DNA of 41,035 nucleotides from Lachnospiraceae bacterium (GTDB lineage: Bacteria; Bacillota; Clostridia; Lachnospirales; Lachnospiraceae), in the NCBI GenBank assembly GCA_028693705.1, contig JAQUUX010000022.1:1-41035 (forward strand). Reading direction: 5' to 3'. This document shows, piece after piece, positions 26,451 to 34,893 of this stretch. Below the pieces are notes generated by a model. The model was not told the DNA's origin, made no database searches, and saw nothing but the letters and a program-made list of their open reading frames with translations. Numbering within the stretch: the first letter of the stretch is position 1; every line of letters begins with the position of its first letter. The translations under genes and the position numbers were made by a program.

Positions 26451-27464
26451 TTAGAGACGCCACATAGCATCTGAAATTTCAACCTTTTTGTCTCTCATCA
26501 TTAAATCCTTAACTGCTTCAGCAGCTGTTTTACCTTCAAATAAAACAGCATTTACCTGTTCTATAATGGGCATCTGAATTTCATATTTTTTAGCCAGGGC
26601 AACAGCAGCCTTGGTGCTGTAAACGCCTTCTACCACCATCTTTACTTCTGCCATAGCTTCTTCGTAAGATTTTCCCTGACCAATTAAAATTCCGGCTCTT
26701 CTGTTTCTGGAATGCATGCTGGCACAGGTAACAATCAGATCACCTATTCCGGTAAGTCCGGCAAATGTTTCAGCCTTACCACCCATAGCGGTTCCAAGTC
26801 TTGTAATCTCAGCAATTCCTCTGGTAATCAAAGCAGCCTTGGTATTATCGCCATAGCACAGACCATCTGCAATACCGGCAGCCAGTGCCACTACATTCTT
26901 TAAAGCTCCGCCTAATTCCATTCCCAGAACATCAGGACTGCTGTATACACGGAACACGTCACTCATAAAAATATTCTGCAAATATTCAGCTGTTTCCTTT
27001 TTATGAGCCCCTACAACGATAGTGGTAGGAAGTCCTTTACCAACCTCTTCTGCATGAGATGGGCCGGATAAAACAGCAACATTAGCCTGTGGAATTTCTT
27101 CCTCTATGATTTCAGATAAAGTCATTAAAGTATTTTCTTCAATACCCTTTGCCACATTTACAATGATCTGTCCGGCAGCAACAAATGGCGCAAGACTCTT
27201 TGCTGTACTTCTGGTATATACAGATGGCACAGCCAGTACTAAAACATCCTTGTCTGCAACCGCACTTTTCAGATCAGAAGTAAATTTCATATCCGAAGGC
27301 AGCTTCACACCCGGCAGCTTGTCTTTGTGTTCATGTTCCTTCTGCAACATTGCTATTTCAGCCTCCACAATAGACCATACTGTAATCTCATGTCCATTTT
27401 GATGTAATAAAACAGACAAGGCAATGCCCCAGCTTCCGGCTCCTAAAATTGCAATTTTTGACAT
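26451..27464 (-). CDS. gpsA: glycerol-3-phosphate dehydrogenase [NAD(P)+]
   Basis: A 337-residue enzyme making sn-glycerol-3-phosphate from dihydroxyacetone phosphate for phospholipids. The N-terminal Rossmann motif is GAGSWGIAL, SGPSHAEEV and GALKNVVALAAGI (catalytic Lys) follow, and the C-terminal domain has the NRRAGILIG region. ATG at 27464 has AGGAGG four bases upstream. Next to plsY, so two successive steps of lipid synthesis (G3P supply and first acylation) are co-transcribed. Confidence 0.95.
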   Translation of the reverse strand: MSKIAILGAGSWGIALSVLLHQNGHEITVWSIVEAEIAMLQKEHEHKDKLPGVKLPSDMKFTSDLKSAVADKDVLVLAVPSVYTRSTAKSLAPFVAAGQIIVNVAKGIEENTLMTLSEIIEEEIPQANVAVLSGPSHAEEVGKGLPTTIVVGAHKKETAEYLQNIFMSDVFRVYSSPDVLGMELGGALKNVVALAAGIADGLCYGDNTKAALITRGIAEITRLGTAMGGKAETFAGLTGIGDLIVTCASMHSRNRRAGILIGQGKSYEEAMAEVKMVVEGVYSTKAAVALAKKYEIQMPIIEQVNAVLFEGKTAAEAVKDLMMRDKKVEISDAMWRL

Positions 27465-27521
27465 GTTTCCTCCTAAAAGACTTCTCATAGATTTTTATTC
27501 ATTTATGCAATGAATTTTTCA

Positions 27522-28187
27522 TTAGTTTTCTTTATTTTTATGTGATAAATAAGTCTTTCTTTCCTCATGATGAAGCAGTCTGACGATATTCTTACGATGT
27601 AAATAATAAGCCAGTGCCATCAACAGTCCACCAATTATGTACATTTCAATTAATTCTGCCTGTGTCATTGCTGTAAAAACAAAACCGCATTGGCCACATA
27701 TGATCAACATGGTTTCAAATCCCAGATATACCAGCAGCGATCCCAATGAAACATAATGAGTTGTTAAAAATGGAACGAAGAACATGGTCACTCCCACAAT
27801 AATGAAACTCCAGTGAAAAGATAATACCAGTCCCGCTGTTGCGGCGATTCCTTTTCCTCCTTTGAAATTCATATAAAACGGAAAATCATGTCCCAGAATT
27901 GTTCCTGCAGCCGTATAGAGTTTCAGCAGATAAATAATCTCCGGATGACTCTTTCCAAATAAGATACTGGTAATTGCAATCGCCAGCATACACTTTAGTA
28001 CATCTCCCGCAAACACGATGAGACCTGCCTTTGTTCCCAATACACGCAGTGTATTGGTGGTTCCGGCATTCCCACTTCCATGCTGCCTGATATCAATTCC
28101 TTTCATTCTTCCGTAAAAAAACGATGTCTGAAATAAACCAAATACATAACCGATCAGCAAGCAAGCAATCCTTACCATATTATTCAT
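27522..28187 (-). CDS. plsY: acyl-phosphate:glycerol-3-phosphate acyltransferase
   Basis: A membrane enzyme of about 221 residues transferring an acyl group from acyl phosphate to G3P to form lysophosphatidic acid. SGNAGTTNTLRVLG is the conserved PlsY loop, and GHDFPFYMNFKGGKGIA holds the second and third motifs. About seven hydrophobic segments are present. Two starts are possible: ATG at 28187 with GAAAGG very close, or ATG at 28178 directly after the der stop. The gene overlaps or abuts der, implying translational coupling. Confidence 0.92.
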   Translation of the reverse strand: MNNMVRIACLLIGYVFGLFQTSFFYGRMKGIDIRQHGSGNAGTTNTLRVLGTKAGLIVFAGDVLKCMLAIAITSILFGKSHPEIIYLLKLYTAAGTILGHDFPFYMNFKGGKGIAATAGLVLSFHWSFIIVGVTMFFVPFLTTHYVSLGSLLVYLGFETMLIICGQCGFVFTAMTQAELIEMYIIGGLLMALAYYLHRKNIVRLLHHEERKTYLSHKNKEN

Positions 28188-29517
28188 TTTCCTTTCTTTC
28201 ACGAATAATAAAACGTAGCGGAGTTCCCTTGAAACCAAATGTATTTCGAATCTGGTTTTCAATATATCTCTGGTATGAAAAATGCATCAATTCCTTATCA
28301 TTTACAAAAATAACAAATGTCGGCGGTTTCACCGCAACCTGCGTAATATAATACAGACGAAGTGACTTACCTTTATCGGAAGGTGGCTGCTGCATAGCAA
28401 CTGCTTCTGTCATAATCTCATTCAGGACGCCGGTTGCTACACGCATGGAATGATTTTCACTTACCATATCAATTACATCATACAACTTTGGCAGTCTTTG
28501 TCCACTCACAGCTGAAATAAAAATAATTTCTGCATACTGCATAAAGGATAACGTACTGCGAATCTTTGCAGAATATTCCTTCACTGTTTTATCATTTTTT
28601 TCAATGGCATCCCACTTGTTCACAGCAATGACAACTGCTTTTCCTCTTTCATGGGCAATACCTGCAATCTTTGCATCCTGCTCTGTAACACCCTCAGTCG
28701 CATCAATAACCAGTACTACAATATCAGCACGTTCTACAGCAGAAACTGTACGAACAATCATATATCGTTCCAGTTCTTCCTTAATTTTATTCTTACGTCG
28801 AAGACCGGCGGTATCAATAAACACATATTCTTTTCCGTTATGCACGATATCTGTATCAACTGCATCTCTGGTGGTACCTGCAATATCTGAAACAATCAGG
28901 CGGTTCTCTCCCAGCAGACGATTGATAATAGAGGATTTTCCAACATTTGGTTTCCCGACAATTGCTACACGAGTCCGCTCATCCTCTTCTTCCTCAAGAT
29001 CACTCTTTTCAAAATAGGAAGTTACTACATCCAGCATATCTCCAAGACCGGTTCTGTTCGCAGCAGAAATCGGATGTGGATCTCCAATACCCAGATTATA
29101 AAACTCATAAGTATCATTTACCATCTTCTGATGACTGTCCACCTTATTTACTGCCAGAACAACAGGCTTTTTGGAACGTCGAAGCATATCTGCGACCTTG
29201 GCATCCGCATCCACAAGTCCCTGTTTTACATCTACCAGAAAAATAATAACGTCAGCGGTATCGATAGCGATCTGTGCCTGCTCTCTCATCCGGGATAAAA
29301 TAATATCCTTGCTTTCCGGTTCAATACCACCGGTATCAATTAAGGTAAAGGTCATGTCCAGCCATGTTACATCAGCATAAATACGATCCCTTGTAATTCC
29401 TGGTGTATCTTTAACAATTGAAATATTATCACCAGCCAATACATTAAACAGGGTTGATTTTCCCACATTTGGTCTTCCCACAACTGCAACAATTGGCTTG
29501 TTTTTTCTTTTACTCAT
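28180..29517 (-). CDS. der: ribosome-associated GTPase Der (EngA)
   Basis: A 445-residue double GTPase needed for 50S ribosome assembly. Two G domains: the first has GRPNVGKS (14-21), DTPGITRD and NKVD; the second has GKPNVGKSS, DIAGTTRDA, DTAGL and NKWD. A KH-like C-terminal domain follows. GTGAGGA precedes the ATG. First gene of der-plsY-gpsA-HIT. Confidence 0.96.
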   Translation of the reverse strand: MSKRKNKPIVAVVGRPNVGKSTLFNVLAGDNISIVKDTPGITRDRIYADVTWLDMTFTLIDTGGIEPESKDIILSRMREQAQIAIDTADVIIFLVDVKQGLVDADAKVADMLRRSKKPVVLAVNKVDSHQKMVNDTYEFYNLGIGDPHPISAANRTGLGDMLDVVTSYFEKSDLEEEEDERTRVAIVGKPNVGKSSIINRLLGENRLIVSDIAGTTRDAVDTDIVHNGKEYVFIDTAGLRRKNKIKEELERYMIVRTVSAVERADIVVLVIDATEGVTEQDAKIAGIAHERGKAVVIAVNKWDAIEKNDKTVKEYSAKIRSTLSFMQYAEIIFISAVSGQRLPKLYDVIDMVSENHSMRVATGVLNEIMTEAVAMQQPPSDKGKSLRLYYITQVAVKPPTFVIFVNDKELMHFSYQRYIENQIRNTFGFKGTPLRFIIRERKENE

Positions 29518-29750
29518 ACTTCCTCACTTTTCTCGACTTGACAGTATTATCCTCTTATAAAATTCCTTTCTATAAGTATCCTGTCAGAAAAACATTTTCC
29601 ATTGATTTTACAATATACCGACATTAAAGTAAAGTCATCGTTATCTTATTTATTTTACTAGAAATTTCTTGACGTGTCACTAGCATAATGTTAAAGTTTA
29701 AACGAAATAAATTTCGAAAAAATACTATATGTTTTCCTATAGGAGGAATT
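29518..29750. other. divergent intergenic region between der and prs
   Basis: No gene. Besides the der promoter at 29605-29633, CTTATA and TATAAG flank an 11-base spacer at about 29554-29576. For prs, TTGACG near 29668 is a possible -35 without a good -10 at the right distance. AGGAGG precedes the prs ATG. Confidence 0.35.
29605..29633 (-). promoter_or_regulatory. candidate sigma-A promoter of the der operon
   Basis: TTTACT (29633-29628), 17 bases, TAAAAT (29610-29605) on the minus strand. It matches four and five of six consensus bases, about 90 bases before der. Confidence 0.45.
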
Positions 29751-30938
29751 ATGCCTAATTTAAAGGAAGTTGAACGATCTCTGCCGGTTGCTCCATTAAA
29801 GCTGATTGCTTTACAGTCTGCTGATGAACTTGGACGTAACGTAAATGATTATCTGGTGGAATTTCGTAAAAACATTAAAAATAATGCCAAGGAAGATCCT
29901 GCTTTTCATGGTTACGTAGAAAATTCATATTTGACAGCTGCTAACTGCCCTCGTTTTGGAAGTGGTGAAGGCAAAGGTGTCATTAATGAATCTATTCGTG
30001 GAAAAGATCTTTTTATTCTGGTAGATGTTTGTAATCACAGCATTACCTATTCTATGAATGGTTATACCAATCATATGTCACCTGATGACCATTATCAGGA
30101 TTTAAAACGTATTATTGCAGCCTGCAATGGTAAAGCACACCGTATTAATGTTATCATGCCTTTTTTATATGAAGGCAGACAGCACAAACGCAACGGTCTG
30201 GAATCCCTGGATTGTGCTTATGCATTGGAAGAATTAAAAGAAATGGGCGTAACTAATTTTATTACATTTGATGCTCATGATCCCCGTGTTCAGAATTCCG
30301 TTCCATTAAACGGCTTTGATAATTTCACACCACCTTATCAGTTTACCAAGGCTTTGATAAAATCAGAGAATGATCTGATCATTGATAAAGACCATGTTAT
30401 CGTAATCAGTCCTGATGAAGGTGCTCTTGACCGTGCTGTTTATTTTGCCAACGTTCTGGGTGTAGATACGGGTATGTTCTATAAACGAAGAGATTATTCC
30501 AAGGTCGTAAATGGTAAAAATCCGATTGTTGCTCATGAATTCTTAGGCAGCAATATCAATGGGAAAGATATTATCATCATTGATGATATGATTTCTTCCG
30601 GTGGAAGTATGTTAGATACCGCCAAACAGTTGAAAGATATGGGTGCCAACCGCGTATTTATCTGTACTACCTTTGGTTTGTTTACCGACGGACTGGATGC
30701 ATTTGATAAGGCTTATGAAGATAAAGTGTTTGACAGAGTTATTACCACTAACCTGACCTATCTTCCACCCGAACTTCTGACACGACCATATTATGTCCAG
30801 GCAGACATGAGTAAATACCTAGCTTCCATTATTGATTTCATCAACCATGACGCTTCTATCTCCGGTATCTTTGTACCGACTGATAAGATCCATGATGCAC
30901 TGAAACGCTACAATAATCGCGAGGATTTTGATATCTAA
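29751..30938 (+). CDS. prs: ribose-phosphate pyrophosphokinase
   Basis: A 395-residue PRPP synthase, longer than the usual enzyme of about 315 residues by an N-terminal extension and insertions. It supplies PRPP for nucleotides, His and Trp. Visible motifs are RQHKRNGLES (ATP loop), FDAHDPR (metal and catalytic His region) and IIIDDMISSGGSM (PRPP-binding loop). The ATG at 29751 has AGGAGG four bases before it, which decides against the upstream frame at 29688. Its stop TAA overlaps the terminal repeat of copy B of the dispersed element. Confidence 0.92.
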   Translation: MPNLKEVERSLPVAPLKLIALQSADELGRNVNDYLVEFRKNIKNNAKEDPAFHGYVENSYLTAANCPRFGSGEGKGVINESIRGKDLFILVDVCNHSITYSMNGYTNHMSPDDHYQDLKRIIAACNGKAHRINVIMPFLYEGRQHKRNGLESLDCAYALEELKEMGVTNFITFDAHDPRVQNSVPLNGFDNFTPPYQFTKALIKSENDLIIDKDHVIVISPDEGALDRAVYFANVLGVDTGMFYKRRDYSKVVNGKNPIVAHEFLGSNINGKDIIIIDDMISSGGSMLDTAKQLKDMGANRVFICTTFGLFTDGLDAFDKAYEDKVFDRVITTNLTYLPPELLTRPYYVQADMSKYLASIIDFINHDASISGIFVPTDKIHDALKRYNNREDFDI

Positions 30939-30976
30939 ACTGAAGTTTAAAGGAATAAAGATTGATGTAAAGTGAC

Positions 30977-31112
30977 GGTTCAGCCGTGTATCATATGCTC
31001 ACAAGCCCGTTCTCACTACGGTAAACACGTAGCTGTACTTGGTTCGCGCAAGACGCGAACCAAGTACAGACGTGTTTACAGTGCTTGTTCGCATACGATA
31101 CACGGCTGAACC
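30977..31112. repeat. 136-nt long hairpin in copy B
   Basis: Better preserved than in copy A. The tip TTCGCG-CAAGA-CGCGAA continues as a perfect duplex through TACTTGGTTCGCG, then GTAAACACGT, and ends with GGTTCAGCCGTGTATC paired to GATACACGGCTGAACC. An asymmetric bulge lies in the middle of the left arm. Confidence 0.9.
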
Positions 31113-31242
31113 TCGTTTTACGGCAATGTTTATTTCCTTCAAGCTACCGTTTGCGGTGCCTTGGGACGCAAAGACCCCAGTTACGGCAACTGAAAATTTG
31201 CAATAACCTGGCCTCGGCTACAGACTGGACTAACTGTAGATT

Positions 31243-31536
31243 GGCAACTTGAAAAGAATAGCGAATGTAATGAACAGGCAGTGGTGCGGGTGTGTATTCT
31301 TCTATTGCCTGAGCGCACGTATTAGAGCCGCTAATCATTCCAGTCGTAACCCAGCTATTTCGGGCATGGATGCCCGAAAAGGCCCCTTAGAGCCAGGATG
31401 GCGATTGGGGCCGTTAGCGTTAAAGGGCAAGTATCTTCATGGAATGATGTAGAGGCTCTTATACGTGTAAACGGCAATGGAAGGATACACACCCACACCA
31501 TTGCCGTCTCTTTATAATTATTATTTGCAAGTTGCT
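31243..31536. ncRNA. nested palindromic module, candidate structured RNA
   Basis: Four nested pairings are visible. The outer stem GCAACTTG pairs with CAAGTTGC (near 31528-31535). GGCAGTGG...TATTGCC (31276-31308) is complementary to GGCAATGG...CCATTGCC (about 31473-31507), and each can also fold alone. A 26-bp stem joins CACGTATTAGAGCC..ATCATTCCA and TGGAATGAT..GGCTCTTATACGTG. The centre has hairpins CGGGCA-TGGA-TGCCCG and GGCCCC...GGGGCC enclosing GCC-AGGA-TGGC. I cannot name a family. Strand and transcription are unknown. Confidence 0.6.
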
Positions 31537-31541
31537 AAACT

Positions 31542-34082
31542 TCAGTTTACCACTTTTTGGAAAGTCATAGTCACCTTAAACAAGTCCCCATCCAGGTATA
31601 TCTTAAACGTTCCATGCTGCGCCTCTGTAAGGTTTTTGGCAATAGAAAGTCCCAGTCCGCTTCCTTCTGTACTCCTGGAAACATCTCCTCTGATGAAACG
31701 CTCTGTCAGTTCGTTCGCATTAATATTAAGTGCCTGTGCGGATATATTCTTCAAGCTCAGGACAATCATATCCTGGTCTTCTACTGTTTCTTCTTGCAGA
31801 TCAATATAAACTCTTGTTCCTTCCAATGCATATTTATAGATGTTTTTTAACAGGTTTTCCAATACACGCCACATTCTGCGACTGTCCGCATTGATAACCG
31901 GCTTTTCTACACCACAGCTTGTAATCACAGTCAGTCCATGGGTGGCAAACATTTCGGAAAATTCACCGATTCCCTGATTTACCAGTTCCATCAGATTAAT
32001 ATGTTCAAAATACAGTGTTATATTGCCTGATGAAATCTTAGATGCTTCTACCAGATCCTCTGTCAGCTGTTTCAAGCGCTGGGATTTGGCGTCTAATACG
32101 CCCACATATCCCTTGATCTTATCATCCTGTATGTTTTCCCGCTTAATCAGATCAATGTAGTTAATAATGGACGTCAGAGGGGTTTTAATATCATGAGATA
32201 CATTGGTGATCAGGTCTGCCTTTAACCTTTCATCTTTCATACTGGTCTCTACCGCCTGTCGAATACCATCGCCAACCTGATTAACCGCTTCTGCCATCTG
32301 TTTATTAGCTCCATGCATTTTTTCGGTCGGTATCTGATATTCCAGATTACCTTCACGGATTTTTCCGACCCCGTCTAAAATCTGATTGCGATCGATCTGC
32401 TCTTTTGCCAGGATAAGCAACACAAAACCATCCATAACAACTGCCACAACGATAAAGAACAGACTTCCTGTATTAAATCCAAGAAAAATAAGTGACAGGT
32501 TTACCACAAACCAGATTCCAAAAGGAATTTCAACTCTGGCAATCGCATTAGAGTTATCATACAGGAACCAGACTGCGCGCTTTATACAGCCGGTCAATCT
32601 ACAGCAAAGGCTGTTTTTCCATAAAGTCTTTGCTTTAAAACGTCTAATGAGACTATAGAAAAAGTAAAGAAACGCCGCACCCGAAATAAAACTGATACCT
32701 CCTACGATACAAAGAATGGTATCTTCGGATAGTGTATCCATATTCTGAATCAGACTTACCGCACCCATGATCATGACACTCAATACAGTAACTGTAATAC
32801 CAGCCAGTATCAATGCAACTTCTGTAGGAATCCTGTCGAAAAGATTTTCCTCATAGGTGAGTGTTCCATCTTCATTCAGTTTGCGCCCTGTTTTACAGCA
32901 TAAATAAACCAGTAAAATTAGATAACCTGCCATACATGTAGCTGAAATACCAAAATACGTGCCCCAGTAAGGCATAAACTCATTATAGGAATGAAGTGCC
33001 GAACTAAAGGCGTCTGTTACCGGATATGTGGTATCTACTGCAAACCAGATTTTCACATTATCGGGATACACATAAGAATACTCTGCCAGATTAGATAGTA
33101 AGATCCCTTCCCTTACAGACGTATTCGATTCGTATTGCATATTAGCCGGAAAATATAAAATATATTTTCCAAAAGCCTTGAATGTATCAGTTATGGAACT
33201 GTCGGACTCTGATTCTAACTCAATATTAGTATAAAATTCATTATCACCTTTGGACGGCATTTCAATGCAATAGCGTACATTTGTTTTATCCGCCGTATAC
33301 CATTTCAGATCCTCCTGGTACTCTTCATAGTTATATAACAGTTCATTGGCCGCCGATACCAGATTATTACAGAGTTCATCATATTCTTCCAGATTGGATG
33401 CAAGTTCCTCCGGAGTCTTTCCATCAACAGTTTTGTATCTGTTTTCCAACATTGCATAAGTTGCTTCTTTGTCTTCATAAAGAGAATCATAGCCATCTGT
33501 TTCTGCCTCGTACGCCGCCATTTCCTCCCCTTCAATAATAAAAGAAGTCTCACTGGCTGTATCAGTGCCTGTGCTGCTATTATTTTCAGCACCGGAGATT
33601 TTCTCAGAAACAGCACTTTTTTCTGTAAACTTTGTTCCCCACGGGTATCCATCTGACGCACCTTTTGTATAATACTGAAAACCGTATTTAGACCACTTTA
33701 ATAAATCTTCCAAATAGTATTCAGCACTTATTTCTGAACCTGAACCATGATTGCCGTATCGATTAGCAAATTCAGTAACATCGATTACTTTTTTTCCATC
33801 ATAAACACCATCTGATTCCAACTGTTTTCTAATTACCACCATACGCAGAATATCAGATGCATTTTCCCTTAAAATCGAAGAAAATATTTCTGAATTTTCA
33901 TAGGAACCACTCATGTCCCAAGGCGTAATCATATTACTCCAGCTGGCATTTTGCGTCACTATACTCACGGATGAGCCTAAGGTGACTATTGTAATACAGA
34001 TTACAGACGCAACCAGAAACACCTGCTGTAATCCCAGTAATAAAAATTTTTTCCATTTACAAATGGGTTTTTTCTGCTTCAT
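31542..34082 (-). CDS. membrane sensor histidine kinase
   Basis: 846 residues. One N-terminal helix (about 13-37), a large extracellular region (about 40-370) of unknown fold, then about five helices between 375 and 560. A HAMP-like linker follows, then HisKA with H630 (NVSHDIKTPLTSI) and HATPase with the N-box ENLLKNIYKYA and the GSGLGLSIA G-box. The core looks fully active. It starts 13 bases after the OmpR-type regulator, its evident partner. The long sensor could bind a peptide or cell-wall ligand, but nothing in it identifies one. Its TGA stop overlaps copy B of the dispersed element. Confidence 0.92.
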   Translation of the reverse strand: MKQKKPICKWKKFLLLGLQQVFLVASVICITIVTLGSSVSIVTQNASWSNMITPWDMSGSYENSEIFSSILRENASDILRMVVIRKQLESDGVYDGKKVIDVTEFANRYGNHGSGSEISAEYYLEDLLKWSKYGFQYYTKGASDGYPWGTKFTEKSAVSEKISGAENNSSTGTDTASETSFIIEGEEMAAYEAETDGYDSLYEDKEATYAMLENRYKTVDGKTPEELASNLEEYDELCNNLVSAANELLYNYEEYQEDLKWYTADKTNVRYCIEMPSKGDNEFYTNIELESESDSSITDTFKAFGKYILYFPANMQYESNTSVREGILLSNLAEYSYVYPDNVKIWFAVDTTYPVTDAFSSALHSYNEFMPYWGTYFGISATCMAGYLILLVYLCCKTGRKLNEDGTLTYEENLFDRIPTEVALILAGITVTVLSVMIMGAVSLIQNMDTLSEDTILCIVGGISFISGAAFLYFFYSLIRRFKAKTLWKNSLCCRLTGCIKRAVWFLYDNSNAIARVEIPFGIWFVVNLSLIFLGFNTGSLFFIVVAVVMDGFVLLILAKEQIDRNQILDGVGKIREGNLEYQIPTEKMHGANKQMAEAVNQVGDGIRQAVETSMKDERLKADLITNVSHDIKTPLTSIINYIDLIKRENIQDDKIKGYVGVLDAKSQRLKQLTEDLVEASKISSGNITLYFEHINLMELVNQGIGEFSEMFATHGLTVITSCGVEKPVINADSRRMWRVLENLLKNIYKYALEGTRVYIDLQEETVEDQDMIVLSLKNISAQALNINANELTERFIRGDVSRSTEGSGLGLSIAKNLTEAQHGTFKIYLDGDLFKVTMTFQKVVN

Positions 34083-34095
34083 TCACACACCTCAG

Positions 34096-34791
34096 CTATG
34101 CCTGCTTTTCGATTTTGTATCCAACGCCCCACACGACTTTTAGATAACGTGGTTCTTTTGGATTAATTTCAATTTTTTCACGGATGTGTCTGATATGTAC
34201 TGCCACCGTATTGTCAGCACCGATAGCTTCTTCATTCCAGATACTTTCATAAATCTGGTCAATAGAGAAAACCTTTCCCTGGTTTTTAACGAGCAACAGC
34301 AGAATGTTATACTCAATAGGTGTCAGCTTGACAAGTTCCCCGTCAACCGTTACATCCTTGGTTTCATCATTCATGACAAGACCGCCAACCTGATACAGCA
34401 TATTGTTATCCACACTCAGATTTCCCAGGCTGGTATAACGACGAAGATTCGATTTTACCCGGGCTACAAGTTCCAGTGGGTTAAACGGCTTGGTAACGTA
34501 ATCGTCAGCGCCGATATTGAGTCCCAGGATCTTGTCCGTGTCCTCTGATTTCGCAGATAAAATTATGATGGGAATGCTGCTGTATTCCCTAATCTTCAAT
34601 GTGGCATGAATGCCATCCAGCTTAGGCATCATAACGTCCATGATCAGCAAATGAATATCATTTGTTTTCAGCATCCGGATTGCCTCATCACCGTCATAAG
34701 CCTTATACACCTGATAGCCTTCCTGCATCAGATAAATCTCAATTGCATCCACGATTTCCCTGTCATCGTCGCACACCAGAATATTAAACAT
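34096..34791 (-). CDS. OmpR/PhoB-family response regulator
   Basis: 231 residues: a receiver (1-115) with the DDD acidic pocket near residues 8-10 and the acceptor Asp in LLIMDVMMPKLDG, plus the KP motif (DDYVTKPFNP). A winged-helix DNA-binding domain (about 130-228, ending VVWGVGYKIEKQA) follows. AAAGGAGAAAG precedes the ATG. It is co-transcribed with the kinase downstream. Targets are unknown; a perfect 7+7 palindrome just upstream may be a binding site. Confidence 0.94.
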   Translation of the reverse strand: MFNILVCDDDREIVDAIEIYLMQEGYQVYKAYDGDEAIRMLKTNDIHLLIMDVMMPKLDGIHATLKIREYSSIPIIILSAKSEDTDKILGLNIGADDYVTKPFNPLELVARVKSNLRRYTSLGNLSVDNNMLYQVGGLVMNDETKDVTVDGELVKLTPIEYNILLLLVKNQGKVFSIDQIYESIWNEEAIGADNTVAVHIRHIREKIEINPKEPRYLKVVWGVGYKIEKQA

Positions 34792-34865
34792 ACTTTCTCC
34801 TTTTCAAACACATCTCCTAATACTAATTAAAACAGTAAAAGCTTAACATAACATTTGGTTTTTCT

Positions 34866-34880
34866 TTAAGAATTTCTTAA
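34866..34880. promoter_or_regulatory. palindrome TTAAGAATTTCTTAA
   Basis: Seven bases on each side of one central T, 75 bases upstream of the response-regulator ATG and just downstream of the YfiH gene stop. It could be an operator for the two-component system. No T-tract follows, so a terminator is unlikely. Confidence 0.3.
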
Positions 34881-34893
34881 CTCAGAAAAAGCC

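Larger units (their letters stand above)
30937..31548. repeat. dispersed structured repeat element, copy B (long form)
   Basis: 612 bases filling the convergent prs/histidine-kinase junction, bounded by AAACTGAAGTTT (30937-30948) and AAACTTCAGTTT (31537-31548). 30937-31242 is the reverse complement of the copy A core. 31243-31536 is an extra palindromic module replacing the 61-base end of copy A. Copy orientation is opposite to A. No open frame of convincing coding character. Confidence 0.88.

Noticed and set aside
31141-31200. GGGACGCAAAGACCCC resembles the core of the c-di-GMP-I (GEMM) riboswitch
   Set aside because: The adjoining GGCAAACC segment, tetraloop and receptor are not at the right spacing, GGG pairs with the following CCC by itself, and no gene is placed to be controlled. 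It is part of the dispersed element in both copies.
31243-31536. Retron-like msr/msd RNA, because of outer inverted repeats around long stems
   Set aside because: No reverse transcriptase gene lies in the window and the neighbouring genes are housekeeping or two-component genes.
34840-34893. Intrinsic terminator for the lepB-yfiH operon
   Set aside because: The palindrome at 34866-34880 is AT-rich with a one-base centre and no T-tract, so it is more like an operator.
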